DNA from: Hymenoscyphus infarciens
Taxonomy: Eukaryota > Ascomycota > Leotiomycetes > Helotiales > Helotiaceae
Reading direction: 5' to 3'
Assembly: GCA_001414345.1 (NCBI GenBank)
Contig: LLCB01000188.1
Span: 1-64,000 of the forward strand
Length of the DNA: 64,000 nt
The notes beneath the pieces are model-generated. The model saw only the letters and a program-made list of their open reading frames with translations, was not told the DNA's origin and ran no database searches. The position numbers were made by a program, and so were the translations under genes. Positions 37,951 to 52,000 of this stretch are shown here, in pieces; within the stretch, counting starts at the first letter, position 1; each line of letters starts with the position of its first letter.

Positions 37951-38679
37951 GACGTGCACATCGCTGTATAGATATATAACGAAGCCCGATACAAACAATA
38001 GGATAGTAGAGTAGAGTTGTAAATGATAGGAAAGCCAGGATCTATACATCTATGGCGTTCGGAGATCTAGACTAGAGTATCTCGTAGTCACGGAGGGAGG
38101 GCTTAAATGCAATTCAAATGATATTTAACGGAGGAATAGAGGGGGTTGATAAGCTTCGTGTGTTGCTTGTTATTTATGGGTACCGGTGAAGCCTTAAAAT
38201 TTGCATCAGGTGGGCTAAGTGAAAAGCTGTTCTGTTGGAAAATATTGGGCAAGGATTGTTGGGGGTTTAAGCTATTTCTAAGAAATAGGACTCAGAATGA
38301 GGACTGCTTGAAGGACTTGGCTTGTAAAAAAGAGGTCGCGGTCAGCTTTTACGTATAAATCCAAGAACTGCAGGATTGGTCGGTTTTTACATGCTCATGC
38401 TAGCGACATTACCTTTTTAAGCCAACTCCGCTGCTGTAAGCGGAACCTCTTGGAGGTGTGAGTGCAATTTAGGGAACAGCAAATCTAGATCGTTTGGAAG
38501 GAACTAGAGAGTCCATTATTTCACTTGTCCCAAGTTTTCTCAAATAATAGCGACAATCGCTCAAGAATGATCAAAACAATGTTGAAGTCATTATATTTCC
38601 TTGACGGACCTACAAACTAATATCCAGCCCCTAATCAAATCACTCAATACACTCCATATGTTCCATTTTCAACACTAAA
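37951..38679. other. Boundary of the second AT-rich block; no gene seen
   Basis: Composition returns to normal within about 100 bp near 37900-37990. A 70-codon open frame at 38146-38358 lacks an ATG at its first codon and does not look like a conserved protein. Confidence 0.4.
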
Positions 38680-39205
38680 TCATACCCCACCTTCTCTAAA
38701 GCATTCCCAATTTCCTCTTCGCCCAAACGCTTGTTGTGATTCTTCAGTGTGTATAGATTTTTCTTTCTCCAGTAAATACCACCGCAATTTTTCGGAAAAT
38801 TCTCGAACTAGCTTATCAGCGATCTCTCCTAAGAAGGGGGCTTCCCCGCTCATGGTGTCGTTGAGTTGAAGTAAAGTGGGCAAAACTCGAGAGGATGGGT
38901 CGTAGTAGTGTTTTTTTGGTACGTGTGTTGAGAGGTGTGTTATTTCTACACATTCCTAGAAGTATATGTATCCTTCAAGTCTAAACGTGGTTTTCTAGCA
39001 GTGAGACATGGCCGAAGCATAAAGAGAAATCCCGAAGAACAACTCACCAGTAAATAGAGTCTTACCAGTTTAAGATTACTGCGTTTCAAAACCTGTGCTG
39101 GAATTTGCGTGAACTTTCTCCCTTGTTATGAGTGAGCATGCTCATCTGAGCTGAGCTACTAATTTTCTTACTTACAAGGTGTTTTCTAATACTAAAAGTT
39201 GCCAT
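38680..39205 (-). CDS. Hypothetical protein (3 exons, 116 aa)
   Basis: Exons in reading order: 39205-39176 (MATFSIRKHL), 39092-39048 (VLKRSNLKLVRLYLL) and 38955-38680. All junctions are phase 0, with canonical GTAAGT and GTGAGT donors and CAG and TAG acceptors (introns 83 and 92 bp). The third exon starts ECVEITHLSTHVPKKHYYDP and continues through LPTLLQLNDT and LVREFSEKLRWYLLEKEKSI, ending CFREGGV. The mix of charged helical segments looks like a real protein, and spliced exons 1 and 2 are needed because exon 3 has no suitable ATG upstream. No domain recognised, no signal peptide. It shares a 162-bp promoter region with the divergent broken gene at 39368. It could also be the tail of a larger decayed gene. 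Confidence 0.55.
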
Positions 39206-39367
39206 TTCTTTTTGCAAGACTTTTCGGACACTCGTCTAGCTTAAGAGAAAAAGGAGAAAAGAATTCCTCCGTTCTTGTATAACTATCTTCCAATCTCATC
39301 GGCTCGAGTCTTGGCGCTGCGGCACAACCTCTATCTCTCCTCATTTCGGAACCTCCCCCTCACAAAA

Positions 39368-40909
39368 ATGATTTTAAAACCCAGCACAAGGCTTGTCAAG
39401 CGACAATTCATCTCATGTGAAAGAAGACAAAAACCACTCGTACACAATACCCAGCCCCAAAACTTCAGATTCGTAAGCAGCCCCAAACCACAAACCCCCC
39501 AACTATCGTCTCACATTTCCACCCCAGACCCACAGCACGAGAAGACACCTCCCAACCCATCAATTACGCCCCAAAAAACCGCCATGGATTCAAGAAATAG
39601 CCGACCACATGACGGAGCTTTACATCCTTCTTGAGAAGATGAAATACCTAAAGCCCAATTCAATTGCCTACCCCCCTCACACATCCCCTCCCATCAACAC
39701 AACCCTAACAACCACACTCGGTCTCTCCCCCTCAGTAACTGATCTCCTCCAAAAACTACCCATGTAGTCCCCACCCCAGGACCATCCATCGATCCATGGA
39801 CAGGCAAAGGCTTGCCCTCGGATACGAATTGGAGCGGTCATTTTCTCCTCACGACTGCTTTTGCAGATATGAGACAAGATAACATATTACGTGCTTGTAG
39901 ATATGTATGGGGCCAAGACCCCCTATTTACAGAACAGATTGAAGATTTCCAAATGCGACGGGATAGTCCCGAGAATGAGGAATTGGGGAACATGTTTCTG
40001 AAAGGACACCAGGTTGCGCTGACCGGATATTCTTGGATGTCTTCGCGTCCGGTAAATGATTTTTACCCCAGTGGCGGATATCTGATTCTTGATATGGAAA
40101 CACGTGGGTTAAAGTCTCAAGTCCACCCTTAGGGTATGCAATTGATGATCATACAGGTCGTCTACACACCGTCGGTCATGGAGCAGAGCCGTACCACGAG
40201 TACGACGATGGAAGCCACGAAGATCGTGGTAGCATCGATCCCGAAACCAAGAACCAAATAGCCCCAGGGGAAGAATTCACCAACGAGCGCGAGAATAGAG
40301 AAAGAATAGAGTTATACGCCTCGAGACCAGCTACCGACGCATTACGGGATTACATTTCTCGTTTCCAAAAACTAGAATGGGTACCTGGTTTCGTCGAGGG
40401 GAGTGGGCTGGTAAGTTCACCACCACCTTACCTTTTCCTTGGTAAAGAGGGCTACTAATGAGGAAATTCAAAAGTACGGATACAAAAGAGACTCCTACAG
40501 ATCCCTCTACATCTCCCACGGCTGGCCTGAAAATTTCAACAGCGATGCCTTCGAGAAAGCGCGCGTTAACTGGGATGCAAGTTTCGCAGCCTATGAACGA
40601 GCAACCAAACCATTCGGAGAGCTCGACCAGGCCGAGGATGAAAGCAAACATGCCAGAGAAGCAGTTGCAGAATTCAAAAAGGAATTCGAGGAGGTAGAAG
40701 CATACGAAGCAAAACCAGTGGGTAAAAGGCCATTTCGAGGGAGGGAACATGTATTAGAGGGACTGAAAAATTACTCGGAAGCACTGGTTAAGCACGAGAA
40801 GAAGATCGTTGAAGCGAGGGAGAAGATAGAGCTTGTGGATCCTGTGATGAAGAAATTGTATCTTGATTTTAGAGAGAGGTACCCAGACCCGGGATATATC
40901 GGCAGTTGA
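39368..40909 (+). pseudogene. Conserved fungal hypothetical gene with three frameshifts
   Basis: A long coding region is readable only by changing frame three times. Frame one: MILKPSTRLVKRQFISCERR, a basic Ser/Arg-rich start that could be a mitochondrial presequence. At the A6 run 39573-39578 the frame shifts by one base into PWIQEIADHMTELYILLEKM and KYLKPNSIAYPPHTSPPINT. It breaks at the TAG at 39766 (one base missing after LQKLP) and resumes VPTPGPSIDPWTGKGLPSDT through DFYPSGGYLILDMETRG. It breaks again at about 40130 and resumes GYAIDDHTGRLHTVGHGAEP through EWVPGFVEGSGL. A normal 64-bp intron (40411-40474, TACTAAT branch site) joins to YGYKRDSYRSLYISHGWPEN. The C-terminal ~130 aa are charged and probably coiled coil. 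No named domain. Codon-level coherence across breaks argues for recent decay or for single-base assembly errors. Confidence 0.7.
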
Positions 40910-41944
40910 CAAAAATACCCCTCTTTTGGTCATTCCAGTATTTGCCTCGCAGAAGTGTCCTAGTTATACCCCTCTTTTGCTTTTGGTATTTTCAACTAGT
41001 GGATTGATGAAAGCTAAATATGGATAGGTATCTACTCGATGATCCATGCATTTTAGGTATAGTCTAGTCTAGCTCGAGCGAGTGAAGGAACGATGTCAAG
41101 CTCAGACCTTGACAAGTTCAGACGGTCGCGCCTGCCAACCTGGTTCATGATCCCAACCTTCTAGCTTAACCTAAAATACGATCCTATCCAATTAAAAAAA
41201 CGGTAGAATAAGGAAGAAAAATCAACACGTCACTCAAACAATGACTTCATTTGCTATCTCGGTTAAAAATAACAATGGCCCCGCATACACAAGGAAGTCC
41301 AGAAGCTATCTCTGAATTCCCATCATTCTATAAACCCCAACTCCATTCGAAAGAAGAAGAAAAAAACAGTCGTAACTTCCAGCCTATAATCTATAGAAAG
41401 CAATACTATACAAATACAAGAAAACATAAAAGGGTCACACACAATTTCTTCATGCAATGATAATCACGGCTCGGCATTTTCTGTCCCTTCTCTCATCTCA
41501 GCCATCACACGACAACCCGACTGACACACAACTCCACTCCCTCCATGTCCTTCCAATTCCATTCATACACCCTAACCTCGCAAAGCCCTCATGTCCAACC
41601 CTTACTTCCATCTAGGACGAACATTCCATGTCCTCTCTGGCAAACCAAGCAAACCGAAGAAGAATTGGCCGAATAAAAGAACAAAAGAAAATTATGTACT
41701 CAAAACAACACACACGCAGAAGAAAACCAGAAGACCATCGGGGGAGTTACCGTTTCAATACGCCACGGCTGAAATGTTGTGTAGAAAAAAAAGGGGAAGG
41801 ATCCATTTTCCGTGTCTATTTTGTCATGGATTATAATAAACATAATTTTCTTCAATCCCCGGGTTCCCCCCTGCGTTTCTATCAAAATGTCTTTTGAGAG
41901 TGAGAAAACAAAACAAAAAGAAGGAAAATACTCTATGCAACTTC
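40910..41944. other. Intergenic between convergent genes; no gene seen
   Basis: It contains the 3' regions of the frameshifted gene (plus) and the transporter (minus). A-rich stretches lie around 41350-41730. Short open frames here are not protein-like. Confidence 0.4.
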
Positions 41945-43385
41945 TCAGACAGCTGTTCCGGCTCCACTGTATGTGCCCTTTGCAGCGTTGATCAACTTCT
42001 GTGCATCAAGGCTGGTACTTGGCGCAAATCCGCCGAGAAGGATAACGATGGTGGCAAAGATTGCGCCGATAATCACCAACTTTCGGAGGACTGGTCGGGT
42101 GGCACCAAATTCTGCCCATCGCCGGCCGGCTTCTTGAATGAATGGCTTCATCTCCTTCTGTCCGAGCTTGTAGTAGAGCATACCCATAAGAGCGATGCTA
42201 TATCCGAAGATCTGGAGACCAGAGATAACAGTACCCCAGATGAGAATAGATGCGCCGACAAGGAGAATATCCTTCAATACACCACAGAGGGTCAAGACGA
42301 GGCCGGAGGTTTTGCCGATCTAGAATTAAAGTTAGTCCTGACAAAAAAGGCGGGGTTCCAGAACCTACCAAGAAAACCACTGATACATTCAACAGGAATG
42401 CACAAGATGCATTTCCGAAGAAGGTCCATAATCCAACAGCGTATATCTCGGACATCTTGACTTGAGGAATTTCCCAGAAAAGGGCAACAGTCAAGTTCAT
42501 GAAAGCGCAGACTGGGGCAAAGTAGTAGAGTGAGACAAGAGGGTCCATCTTGAACTCGGATCCGTTGAGGAGTCTCTGTACCAAGCAGATTCTGACAGCT
42601 TCGAATGCGATTCCTCCCATTTGGTAAAGGAAACCAATCAGAACAAAGTCGATTTCACCGAAAGATGCGATAACAACACCAATGACGATCAAAGAGACGT
42701 TTCCGAGCTTGTTGAGATCGGGCTTCTCGATTCCGAGACACCATCCAGCAACAAGAACTGCCACAGGTGTGGTGGCCTAAAAGATGCAATATTAGCGGAT
42801 GTGGTTGGTTTCCTCGAAAAGTTGTAGCCCACCTTGAGCATTTGAATAAATGAGACACTCAAATACAAGTATGTCAAGTTACCACAGATCAAACTCAGAC
42901 TGAAAAAGACGCCAATTGGCACAATTGCTCTCAGATATACCCGCCCTGTCATCTTGACCGTTTTTCGTCCATCGAGAAGTGTGGTTGTTCGTGCCATGAT
43001 CTGGGTCATGACGGTTGCGAAAACGAGATGCCACGAGGTCAGGAGAATAGGGTATTCTTTCGGAATTGTTAGCAGAGCAGCATAAGGGGTATTGCTGGGC
43101 TTATCGACGTACTGAACCCCAAGGTGGAAAGAATCCATTTGTTGAACAAGATAACACTGGAACTCAGGGAAATCCATACTCTGCGGGAAAAGAAAAGATT
43201 AGCAGCTTTTCCGGGGGTTTTCGTACTGAGATTCCCAAAACTTACATTACGTAAAAAGCAGGGTGGATGCCACTGGACGCTGGCTCTGCGAGCTTCTCAA
43301 CGGCAGGATTGACGGTTGGGAGTACTGGAGCATCTGCAGCTCCCCTGGGAGACTCGCCCGAGATGCGAACCTTTTCTTCTGCCAT
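41945..43385 (-). CDS. Triose-phosphate translocator (TPT/DUF250, SLC35E-like) family transporter, 404 aa
   Basis: Multi-pass drug/metabolite-superfamily transporter, probably of the Golgi or ER, exchanging a sugar phosphate or nucleotide sugar. Exons in reading order: 43385-43246, 43180-43113, 43056-42833, 42776-42369, 42319-41945; they total 405 codons in frame with introns of 49-65 bp. The soluble N-terminus (MAEEKVRISGESPRGAADAP) is followed by VWISLSSSVILFNKWIL and YPILLTSWHL, the family's hallmark first helices. Then come LTYLYLSVSFIQMLK, ATTPVAVLVAGWCLG, VSLIVIGVVIASFGEIDFVL, IGFLYQMGGIAFEAVRICLV, LVSLYYFAPVCAFMNLTVAL, IGKTSGLVLTLCGVLKDILL and a final helix LVIIGAIFATIVILLGGF. About ten hydrophobic helices are visible, the usual number. 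The gene is divergent from the UDP-galactopyranose mutase gene 2.3 kb away; a link to nucleotide-sugar use is only suggestive. The substrate cannot be called. Confidence 0.9.
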
Positions 43386-45681
43386 TGTGATTGTCGAGGA
43401 CGATGTCGGGGTTCTGAAGGTGCAAATGCCGGTTGGGAAGTTGGCTGGTACGATTCGCGGTCGCAGTGAAGTGAGCGCGACGATAACGAGCGTGCGACAG
43501 AATGATGGTCCAGTGCTGTCGAGTGTTCTGCCCGGTGGATTGCGGATTGCGGATTGCAGATAGCAGAAGAGAGGTTGGAGGGTTTGGAAGTGTAAAGGAA
43601 AGTAAGTTCAAGTCGCAAAGGGGCACTGACGACTTTAGAAGAGGTGGCTGCTAGCCTACTAGCCTACTAGCCTACTAGCCTACTGGCCTACTAGCCCGCT
43701 AGGCCAATTTGGTATGAGGTAAGGCAGGGGGGGGGGAAGTAGGGGGGAAGTACTCCGTACCTAGGTAGGCTGTCGTAGGCAGGGGTCCGGTGGGTGGGTG
43801 GGTGTTGGCCTAGGATGTCAGCGACCTGAAGTGAAGGTCGATTGGCAGGCGGACCCCTTAATCTTCGTGTATTCTGTCAGCTAACTCAGCTTTCCATTGG
43901 AAGCCTTTTTAGATCTACGCTCCGAAATTTAGACTGAACTGATCATGACGCACTTCCAACTCTGAAGGTTGAATGAGGTTGAATGAGGTTGAATGAGGTT
44001 GGAGATAGATTCACCGAACGTCGGGGCAGATATATGGTCCCCAAAGTCGCCGAAGCCTATGAAGTTGGAGAGAAATCGGAGGGTGAGTGAGGGACCGATA
44101 TGCTATCCCTGACCCCCCTCAACATTTCCAAGTTTGTCCACGTTGATCCGTTTCAGACTTCTTTTTGACAGATTACCGGTACAAATCTCCAGCAACTATT
44201 CCCGCAAGGGCTTACTTCAATCAGACAATCGGGCCTTGGTTTGCCAGATATCACGGTGGGGTGGGGGGAAGTTTCGTAAGGAAAAAAGGGACCACCACCA
44301 AGTGACGCAAGCTGGCATACGAGTAGTGGCAGGTCGACCGAGAGCTTTTCCATTTGTATAATAATCTATTTATGGCCTCTTTCGGGTCTTTTTTCGTAAG
44401 TAGAATGCTTTACCTCCCTCTCTTTATTCCGCTGTCGTTCTCCAAATCCTGGGCCCCACTTCCTGATTACTCCGTACTCTACATGCTGGATGCTTCGAGC
44501 TTCGTATCAGAATCCAGGACGATATTGTTTGTGTGCGGTAAGAAGCCGTGTGGTGACATTATCTCATCCATGCTGACTAGAGCCGTAGCCCGATTGGTGT
44601 CTTTTACAGTGCCTCTTTTAGAACTCTAGGCGAACACAAAAGCTAGCCCCTTTACTCGACACCAAACAGGTGTTGAGACTTCTACCTTTGCCGAGACTGT
44701 GTAGAGCATTCGATGGATACGTGCATATTCGAGGTCATGATTCATCGTTCCCCCCTCGGGAGCTTTTCTTCTTTTCTTCCTATCATTGAGATGCTGCGGC
44801 CATCCTCCTGTTTGGTGCCATGTGAACGGGAGGCCATGTTGCAGACGGGAGGGTTAAAGTTTGGAAACCGTGGAACTGGTTGCACTTGTAGACCAGGGAA
44901 TATAAATCAAGCATTGAATTGACAAGGTGCGTGGCTGCGTGGCTGCGTGGCTACTGTAGGTAAATCATTCATGGTGGGGTATGAGAGCGTCGTGTTCAGA
45001 TCAATCTCAGCCTAGGGTGAGTCAGCACACAATACGCGTCTGACGTCCCGGTTTGATAGACCGTCTTCCTTCTAGCCAGCCTCAAGTCTCAAGTCCAAGA
45101 GACTCTTCTCTTCTAAGCGACCTCGAAATAAACAAACGTGATAAGCAAGCGATATTGCGAGCGTCGAAGCGTCGAAGCGTCGAAGCGATAAATTGCAACT
45201 GCTACTCTGTAGACCGGTCTCATTTCTGTAAAATCCACGAACTTCGGGAGTGCAACATCAGATTAAAAAAAAAGGGGGGGGGGGGGTTTGTCTTTCCAGA
45301 TTTTCAAGGGGTTGGAACCAATCGATAAGGGAGCGTGAGGTTCTCGCGCCAACTGGCTCGCCCGAGCTTGGCTCACTTGGGTGGGATGTGCCTTCCCGCG
45401 GTGTGAAGGACGGACCCTGCCCTGTCCTGTACTGTAAATGCAGGGTGGATGGATTTTCAAATTTAACCCCCTCCATGATTATTTGTCCTTCATTTGCGCC
45501 CATACCTCCATACACAATCCCTATCCCTCTACTCTACTCCCCTCTTGTGCCATCCTCCTTTCTTGAGAGCAGACTTTGCTTTCTATCCGTGCGAGATCTC
45601 AATTCCATCTACCAAACTTCCGCAAACCGACCCCTCCTCTCCTACCTTATTCCCAATCCACCCCGCACAAAAACGCCCAAC
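43386..45681. other. Long divergent intergenic region with short tandem repeats
   Basis: It separates the transporter (minus) and the mutase gene (plus). No gene is seen; open frames such as 44354-44629 have no protein-like features. It holds several short tandem repeats: a 10-bp unit AGCCTACTAG at 43651-43702, TTGAATGAGG x3-4 at 43967-44002, GCGTGGCT x3 at 44929-44952, GCGTCGAA-type x3 at 45161-45187, and an A9G13 run at 45265-45286. CT-rich sequence at 45490-45670 is a likely promoter or 5' leader of the mutase gene. Confidence 0.5.
43651..43702. repeat. 10-bp tandem repeat (AGCCTACTAG)n
   Basis: Four to five consecutive copies of the unit, the last ones diverged. It lies about 270 bp upstream of the transporter start codon. 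No known function. Confidence 0.8.
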
Positions 45682-47604
<1,923 letters not shown>

Positions 47605-49034
47605 ATTAGAACTTTTGCGTTGTTAGATACTTTGCCCTCTGGAATATAGCGAATGGAAGGGGAGCGCGCTTTACAATTTGAAGCATCGTTTTCAATTTTT
47701 TTTTTGGCGGGAAAAACCCAGCATTGTTTGGGGGTTTGCTGGTAGATTTGTTTCTGGTGCAGCTACATGTAGTAGCATACATACGCGCGCTAGATGGCGA
47801 GAAGCAAAAGGCGACTTCATGACCATGGTTATTGAAGCATAGAGAATAGATTTTGATGACACTTGAACATTTTTATACACTGTTGTACGGAAGGGGGTGG
47901 GCAGTGGGTCTCGTCATTCTATGTCTTCTGTTAGAGAGTGATCTACTTTGATTTATAAGTCTTTGCTATTATTATAGTACTATATTTGTAGTAAATTATG
48001 ACGAAAGTATAAAAGTAAGATAATATTAGTATTAATTCGAAAATCTTCTATTCTTTACTCTCCTACCTCTTCAGCTCTCTATATACCCCACGTGCACTAG
48101 CCTACAAAAGTGAGGCGTGTAACGAATATCCGACGTATTCTATTAGTTCTGTCCTAAGAAGGTACTGTTCTAGTATTCGCTCTTATTAGTGCGATATACT
48201 AGTCTTAGTGTCATCGAGGTGACGAGACCTACTATCAACTCTCTTCCGTACTTCAAAATACTAGCTAGTTGTAAACAATTCTCTATCTCTAGATATATAT
48301 CAACTTGCCTACTCTTGGCCTCTCAGGTTGTCATCATTTGTTCGCTTCAAAGTCCCAATCGCTGATCTTCTTGTAATCCACTAGGACGGTGTTTTTCTTC
48401 GTATAATAATCAAATTGAAGTTTTCACTTCTCAGGCTCCGTAATCCTCCCCGCTGGACTGGTCACTGGAGTAAAGAGAGACTTTTCGTCCCACAATATTC
48501 AGCATGTTTGGGGAAATCGAACCGGAGCTAAGGTCCGGGAATGCGACACCCACAGTTACAAGATCGAGATCTCCATGTGCGTGGAGATGCGAAAGTGGAT
48601 GGGCTTTTGTAAACGCTGTTCAACAAAGTTGAAGTTGATATATAATTTATACATAATTATTAGAGTGGTATTCACTCGTTTTAAACAAAGATATTGTATA
48701 AGAGGGCTTTGAGACTTTGCAGTTGTTAGTAGTTACACGTAATCAGCAGCGGCGCCATCCTATTTTTCCTTGGCGTGGCGGTGGTCGACCTTCTGATGAC
48801 GTCGGAGAGGTTGACTTGGACCATTCGGGATAGCAGAAACGGCAGAACACGACCGACTCAGTGCATATGCCGTACTGTACTTGGAGCGAAAATACCTTAC
48901 ACTACCTACACTACACCACCCTCCAACGGCAACGCGAAGAACTCGGACACCCACACCTCCATTGAACCCTGGAGTCTTTATTTCTGTTTACGTTGCGAAC
49001 GACGACTCTTCTCGATTTGCAGCTTTCCGCCGTC
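47605..49034. other. Intergenic; possible degenerate LTR remnant
   Basis: The 3' region of the mutase gene is followed by a mildly AT-rich patch (47950-48310). The stretch from TGTAACGAATATCCGACG at about 48118 to GATATATATCAAC at about 48303 looks like a short solo LTR remnant, but no target duplication was found. From 48700 on is the leader or promoter of the histidine kinase gene. Confidence 0.35.
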
Positions 49035-49049
49035 ATGAGCATGACTTGA
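49035..49049 (+). promoter_or_regulatory. Upstream open reading frame of the histidine kinase gene
   Basis: A five-codon frame (Met-Ser-Met-Thr-stop) ends 26 nt before the main ATG at 49076. If the leader is transcribed, it could lower initiation at the main start. The transcript start is not visible. Confidence 0.45.
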
Positions 49050-49075
49050 ACAACATCAACCCCTCCCCAACAACG

Positions 49076-52000
49076 ATGGATGGCACTGGCGCGTTAGGGG
49101 ATGATCCACCCTCCAGGTTGTTCGAGCGACTCCAGCAGATTCCGGGCTATACGTGGAGCGAGACGAAACTCTTCCATACAAGTTACGATAATTGGTGAGT
49201 AACAAGGAGCTCTTATTCTTTGCGAGTAGGGTGGAGGATGGGTCAAGGCAGGCTGGGTTGCTGACCTTTGCAATGCGCGATATAGGCAAATCTTTGGAAC
49301 CAAAATACCGAAACCCTATACTCCACGAGGGGAAAAGAAACCGCTATCAAAACGTCTCTCCCTCCAAGCTGCGCAGCTCCAAAATCAAAGCCAGGGCCAG
49401 CAAAATAACCACGATGCCACGACACCTATCGCAGCGAGCGAAAGCGGTAGCGAAACAGATACCGGGCCAGGTGGCAGCAATGAAGAAGAAGCACCGCCTA
49501 TAGATGTCATAGCGCGCATCTCCACACACGCTCTGCGCGAAGAACGAACCTATTACATCTGTAAGAAGCTGGTGCAGTCGGTGGATCCCCATGGAGAACA
49601 TATCGTGAAGCCGTTGGATATGATGCGCCTGGCGAGTTTGCAGGGGGATAAGGGACCGATCATCGTGTCAATCTTTACCAGACCCGGCGTGAACTATCTG
49701 ACGAGGGTCATTGATTACGGGCCAGCTTGGTACAGAGGGAGGAATAATGGGGGTGAGGTAGAGCCCTATTTGGAGGATAGGGTGGATTTAGAAACGATTC
49801 CACTGCAGAAGTTTATGGATTTTGCTATTGGGGCTACGGAATGCATCGAGATGCTTCACCACAAACAGCGCATTGTCCACGGCGAAATTCGAGGAGATGC
49901 CTTTCACATGAATGAAGGAAACAGCCAAGTCAGACTTATAACTTTTGGCTCTGGATTACGAACTTTTGAACATGGCCTGACGAGCTCCGGATGGTCTGCC
50001 CTCTCCAAGGAAGTGGGTGCCAAAAATAAGCTCTCTTTCATGAGCCCAGAACAGACAGGACGTATGCCTGCGGAACCCGACTCAAGAACTGATATATATT
50101 CTTTGGGAATTCTGTTTTGGACAATTCTTACACAGCAACCAGCTTTTGAGGGAGAAACCCCTATGGATATCATTCAAGGAGTTCTAGGGAGACGATTGCC
50201 GTCTGTGTCAACTATCAGGTATGACATTCCAGATGTCATTAGCAGGATCATTCAAAAGATGACAGCGAAAATTATTGGAGACCGCTATCACTCTGCGAGT
50301 GGCCTACGGCATGATCTAATCCAAGTCCAAAATTTATTGAGTACCGGAAACTCGGAGGCTCTTCAAAATATGGAAATTGCAAAGAAGGATATCTCTTCAT
50401 TTTTCATATTGCCAACGGCCATGATTGGACGAACCGATGAGTACAATGACGTGGTGAAAATAATTGATAAAGTCTCTAAACGACACTTGGTGGGGCAGAG
50501 GCAAGATGTCCACAGTCTTTCTTCTGGTTCGAGCTACGAGTATTCAGATGGACGTATCGACAATTTTGACGCGGCGCTCATTGAAGCTTCTAGCGAGGAT
50601 GCAGCATCTTCCAATGACAGCCCCATCTGGAGCTCGAATTCTCTGAGCGCAAACGGAGGGTTGCCTGAACTTAAATCTTTCAAGAGCAAATCGAATTTGG
50701 CGCGGTCAACAGCAAACTCACTGCACAACTCTTTTGATAGCGCCGAGCGGAAGTCTCTCGAAAGCGTGTCCAGCCACGTTCGTTCAACCACAAGCTCGCA
50801 GCCCAACTCTTTGGATCTGGCTGAAGAGCCAGGATCCTCAAACTCTAATCGCTCCAACCTTTTGAGACCCCCTTGGCAACATAACACTTCATTATCCTTG
50901 GAATCCAAAAGCTATATGGACAGCATGAACTCGGAGTCGGGAACGAGAACTAGCTCGGATAGTGTGGGCAGTTTGACGAATCAGCACAACAAACATAAAT
51001 ATCGACGGAAAGGTCGTTGTGAGGTTGTTAGTATATCTGGTGGTAAGTTGCGGCCCTTTCATAATGTCGCTAGTCCCTGGGAAATAAATAAACTGACTCT
51101 GAGACCTTTAGCGACCGGCTTGGGGAAATCTTGTTTGGTACAATCTATCCAAGGTATGTATGACTAACCCAACCATCTCATATGCGATAGAGGAAAAGAA
51201 ACTGGAGCTGCTCAGCAAGTAAATCTTGAGAGAATGAAGAGTTTGCATACTCACCTCATAATGACTCGCACTGAAAGACCCAATAAGACATCATGGGTGA
51301 ATCATCATAACTGATAGATCAATTGCTAATACACCGTATTTAACAGTCGAAGCTCGTCGGCGGGGTTACTTCGCGAGCTCCAAATTCGATTTAGCTAAAA
51401 AGACTCCTTTTGGACCAGTTCTCAAGCTTCTTTCGAGTCTCTTCAAGCAAGTTTTCTCCGAGAGTAACACGGACACGCCATTTCATCAGCTCCTCAAACA
51501 TTACGTTAGGCCGGCTTGGCCAATGCTTCATAAAACTTTGGGCCTCCCTGAATTTCTACTTGGACCTCGGACAACTTCGAGGACGAGCCACTCTAGCAAA
51601 CTATCGCAAAGCTACAACAAAAGTTTAAGGTCGGAAATCAAGAGGCGAGACTCCTCGGCCTCAAGCTCTCGTAGCGCCACCGGAAGCATATACAGCATCG
51701 CCCTTGGCACCCAAAGCTCACAAGACTTCCTACGCGCTGGATCTTCAACAAAGTCTGTTCGCTTGATGAACACGGTCTTGGACGTGTTGCGGGTCTTTAC
51801 GCAGCACAAGTTTATTTGTTTCTGTTTAGATGATCTCCAATTTGCAGATGACGAGTCTCTAGACCTCATTACCCAGATTGTAGCCGCTCGCATGAAGATG
51901 ATTTTAATGGTGACTTATCGGCCAGATGAGGTTCTTCCGGGACGTATTAGAGGCATAATAGAGCCTCCAGATGCCGAGGGTATCAGTTTGAGCATCCCCT

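Noticed and set aside
38146..38358. 70-codon plus-strand open frame
   Set aside because: No ATG at its start, no family resemblance and no splice partners.
44354..44629. 91-codon plus-strand open frame
   Set aside because: Hydrophobic, but without homology-like motifs, promoter or splice context; it lies in repeat-rich intergenic DNA.
48118..48303. Solo LTR of a second retroelement family
   Set aside because: Ends look LTR-like, but there is no target duplication and no second copy in the window; kept only as a note in the intergenic entry.
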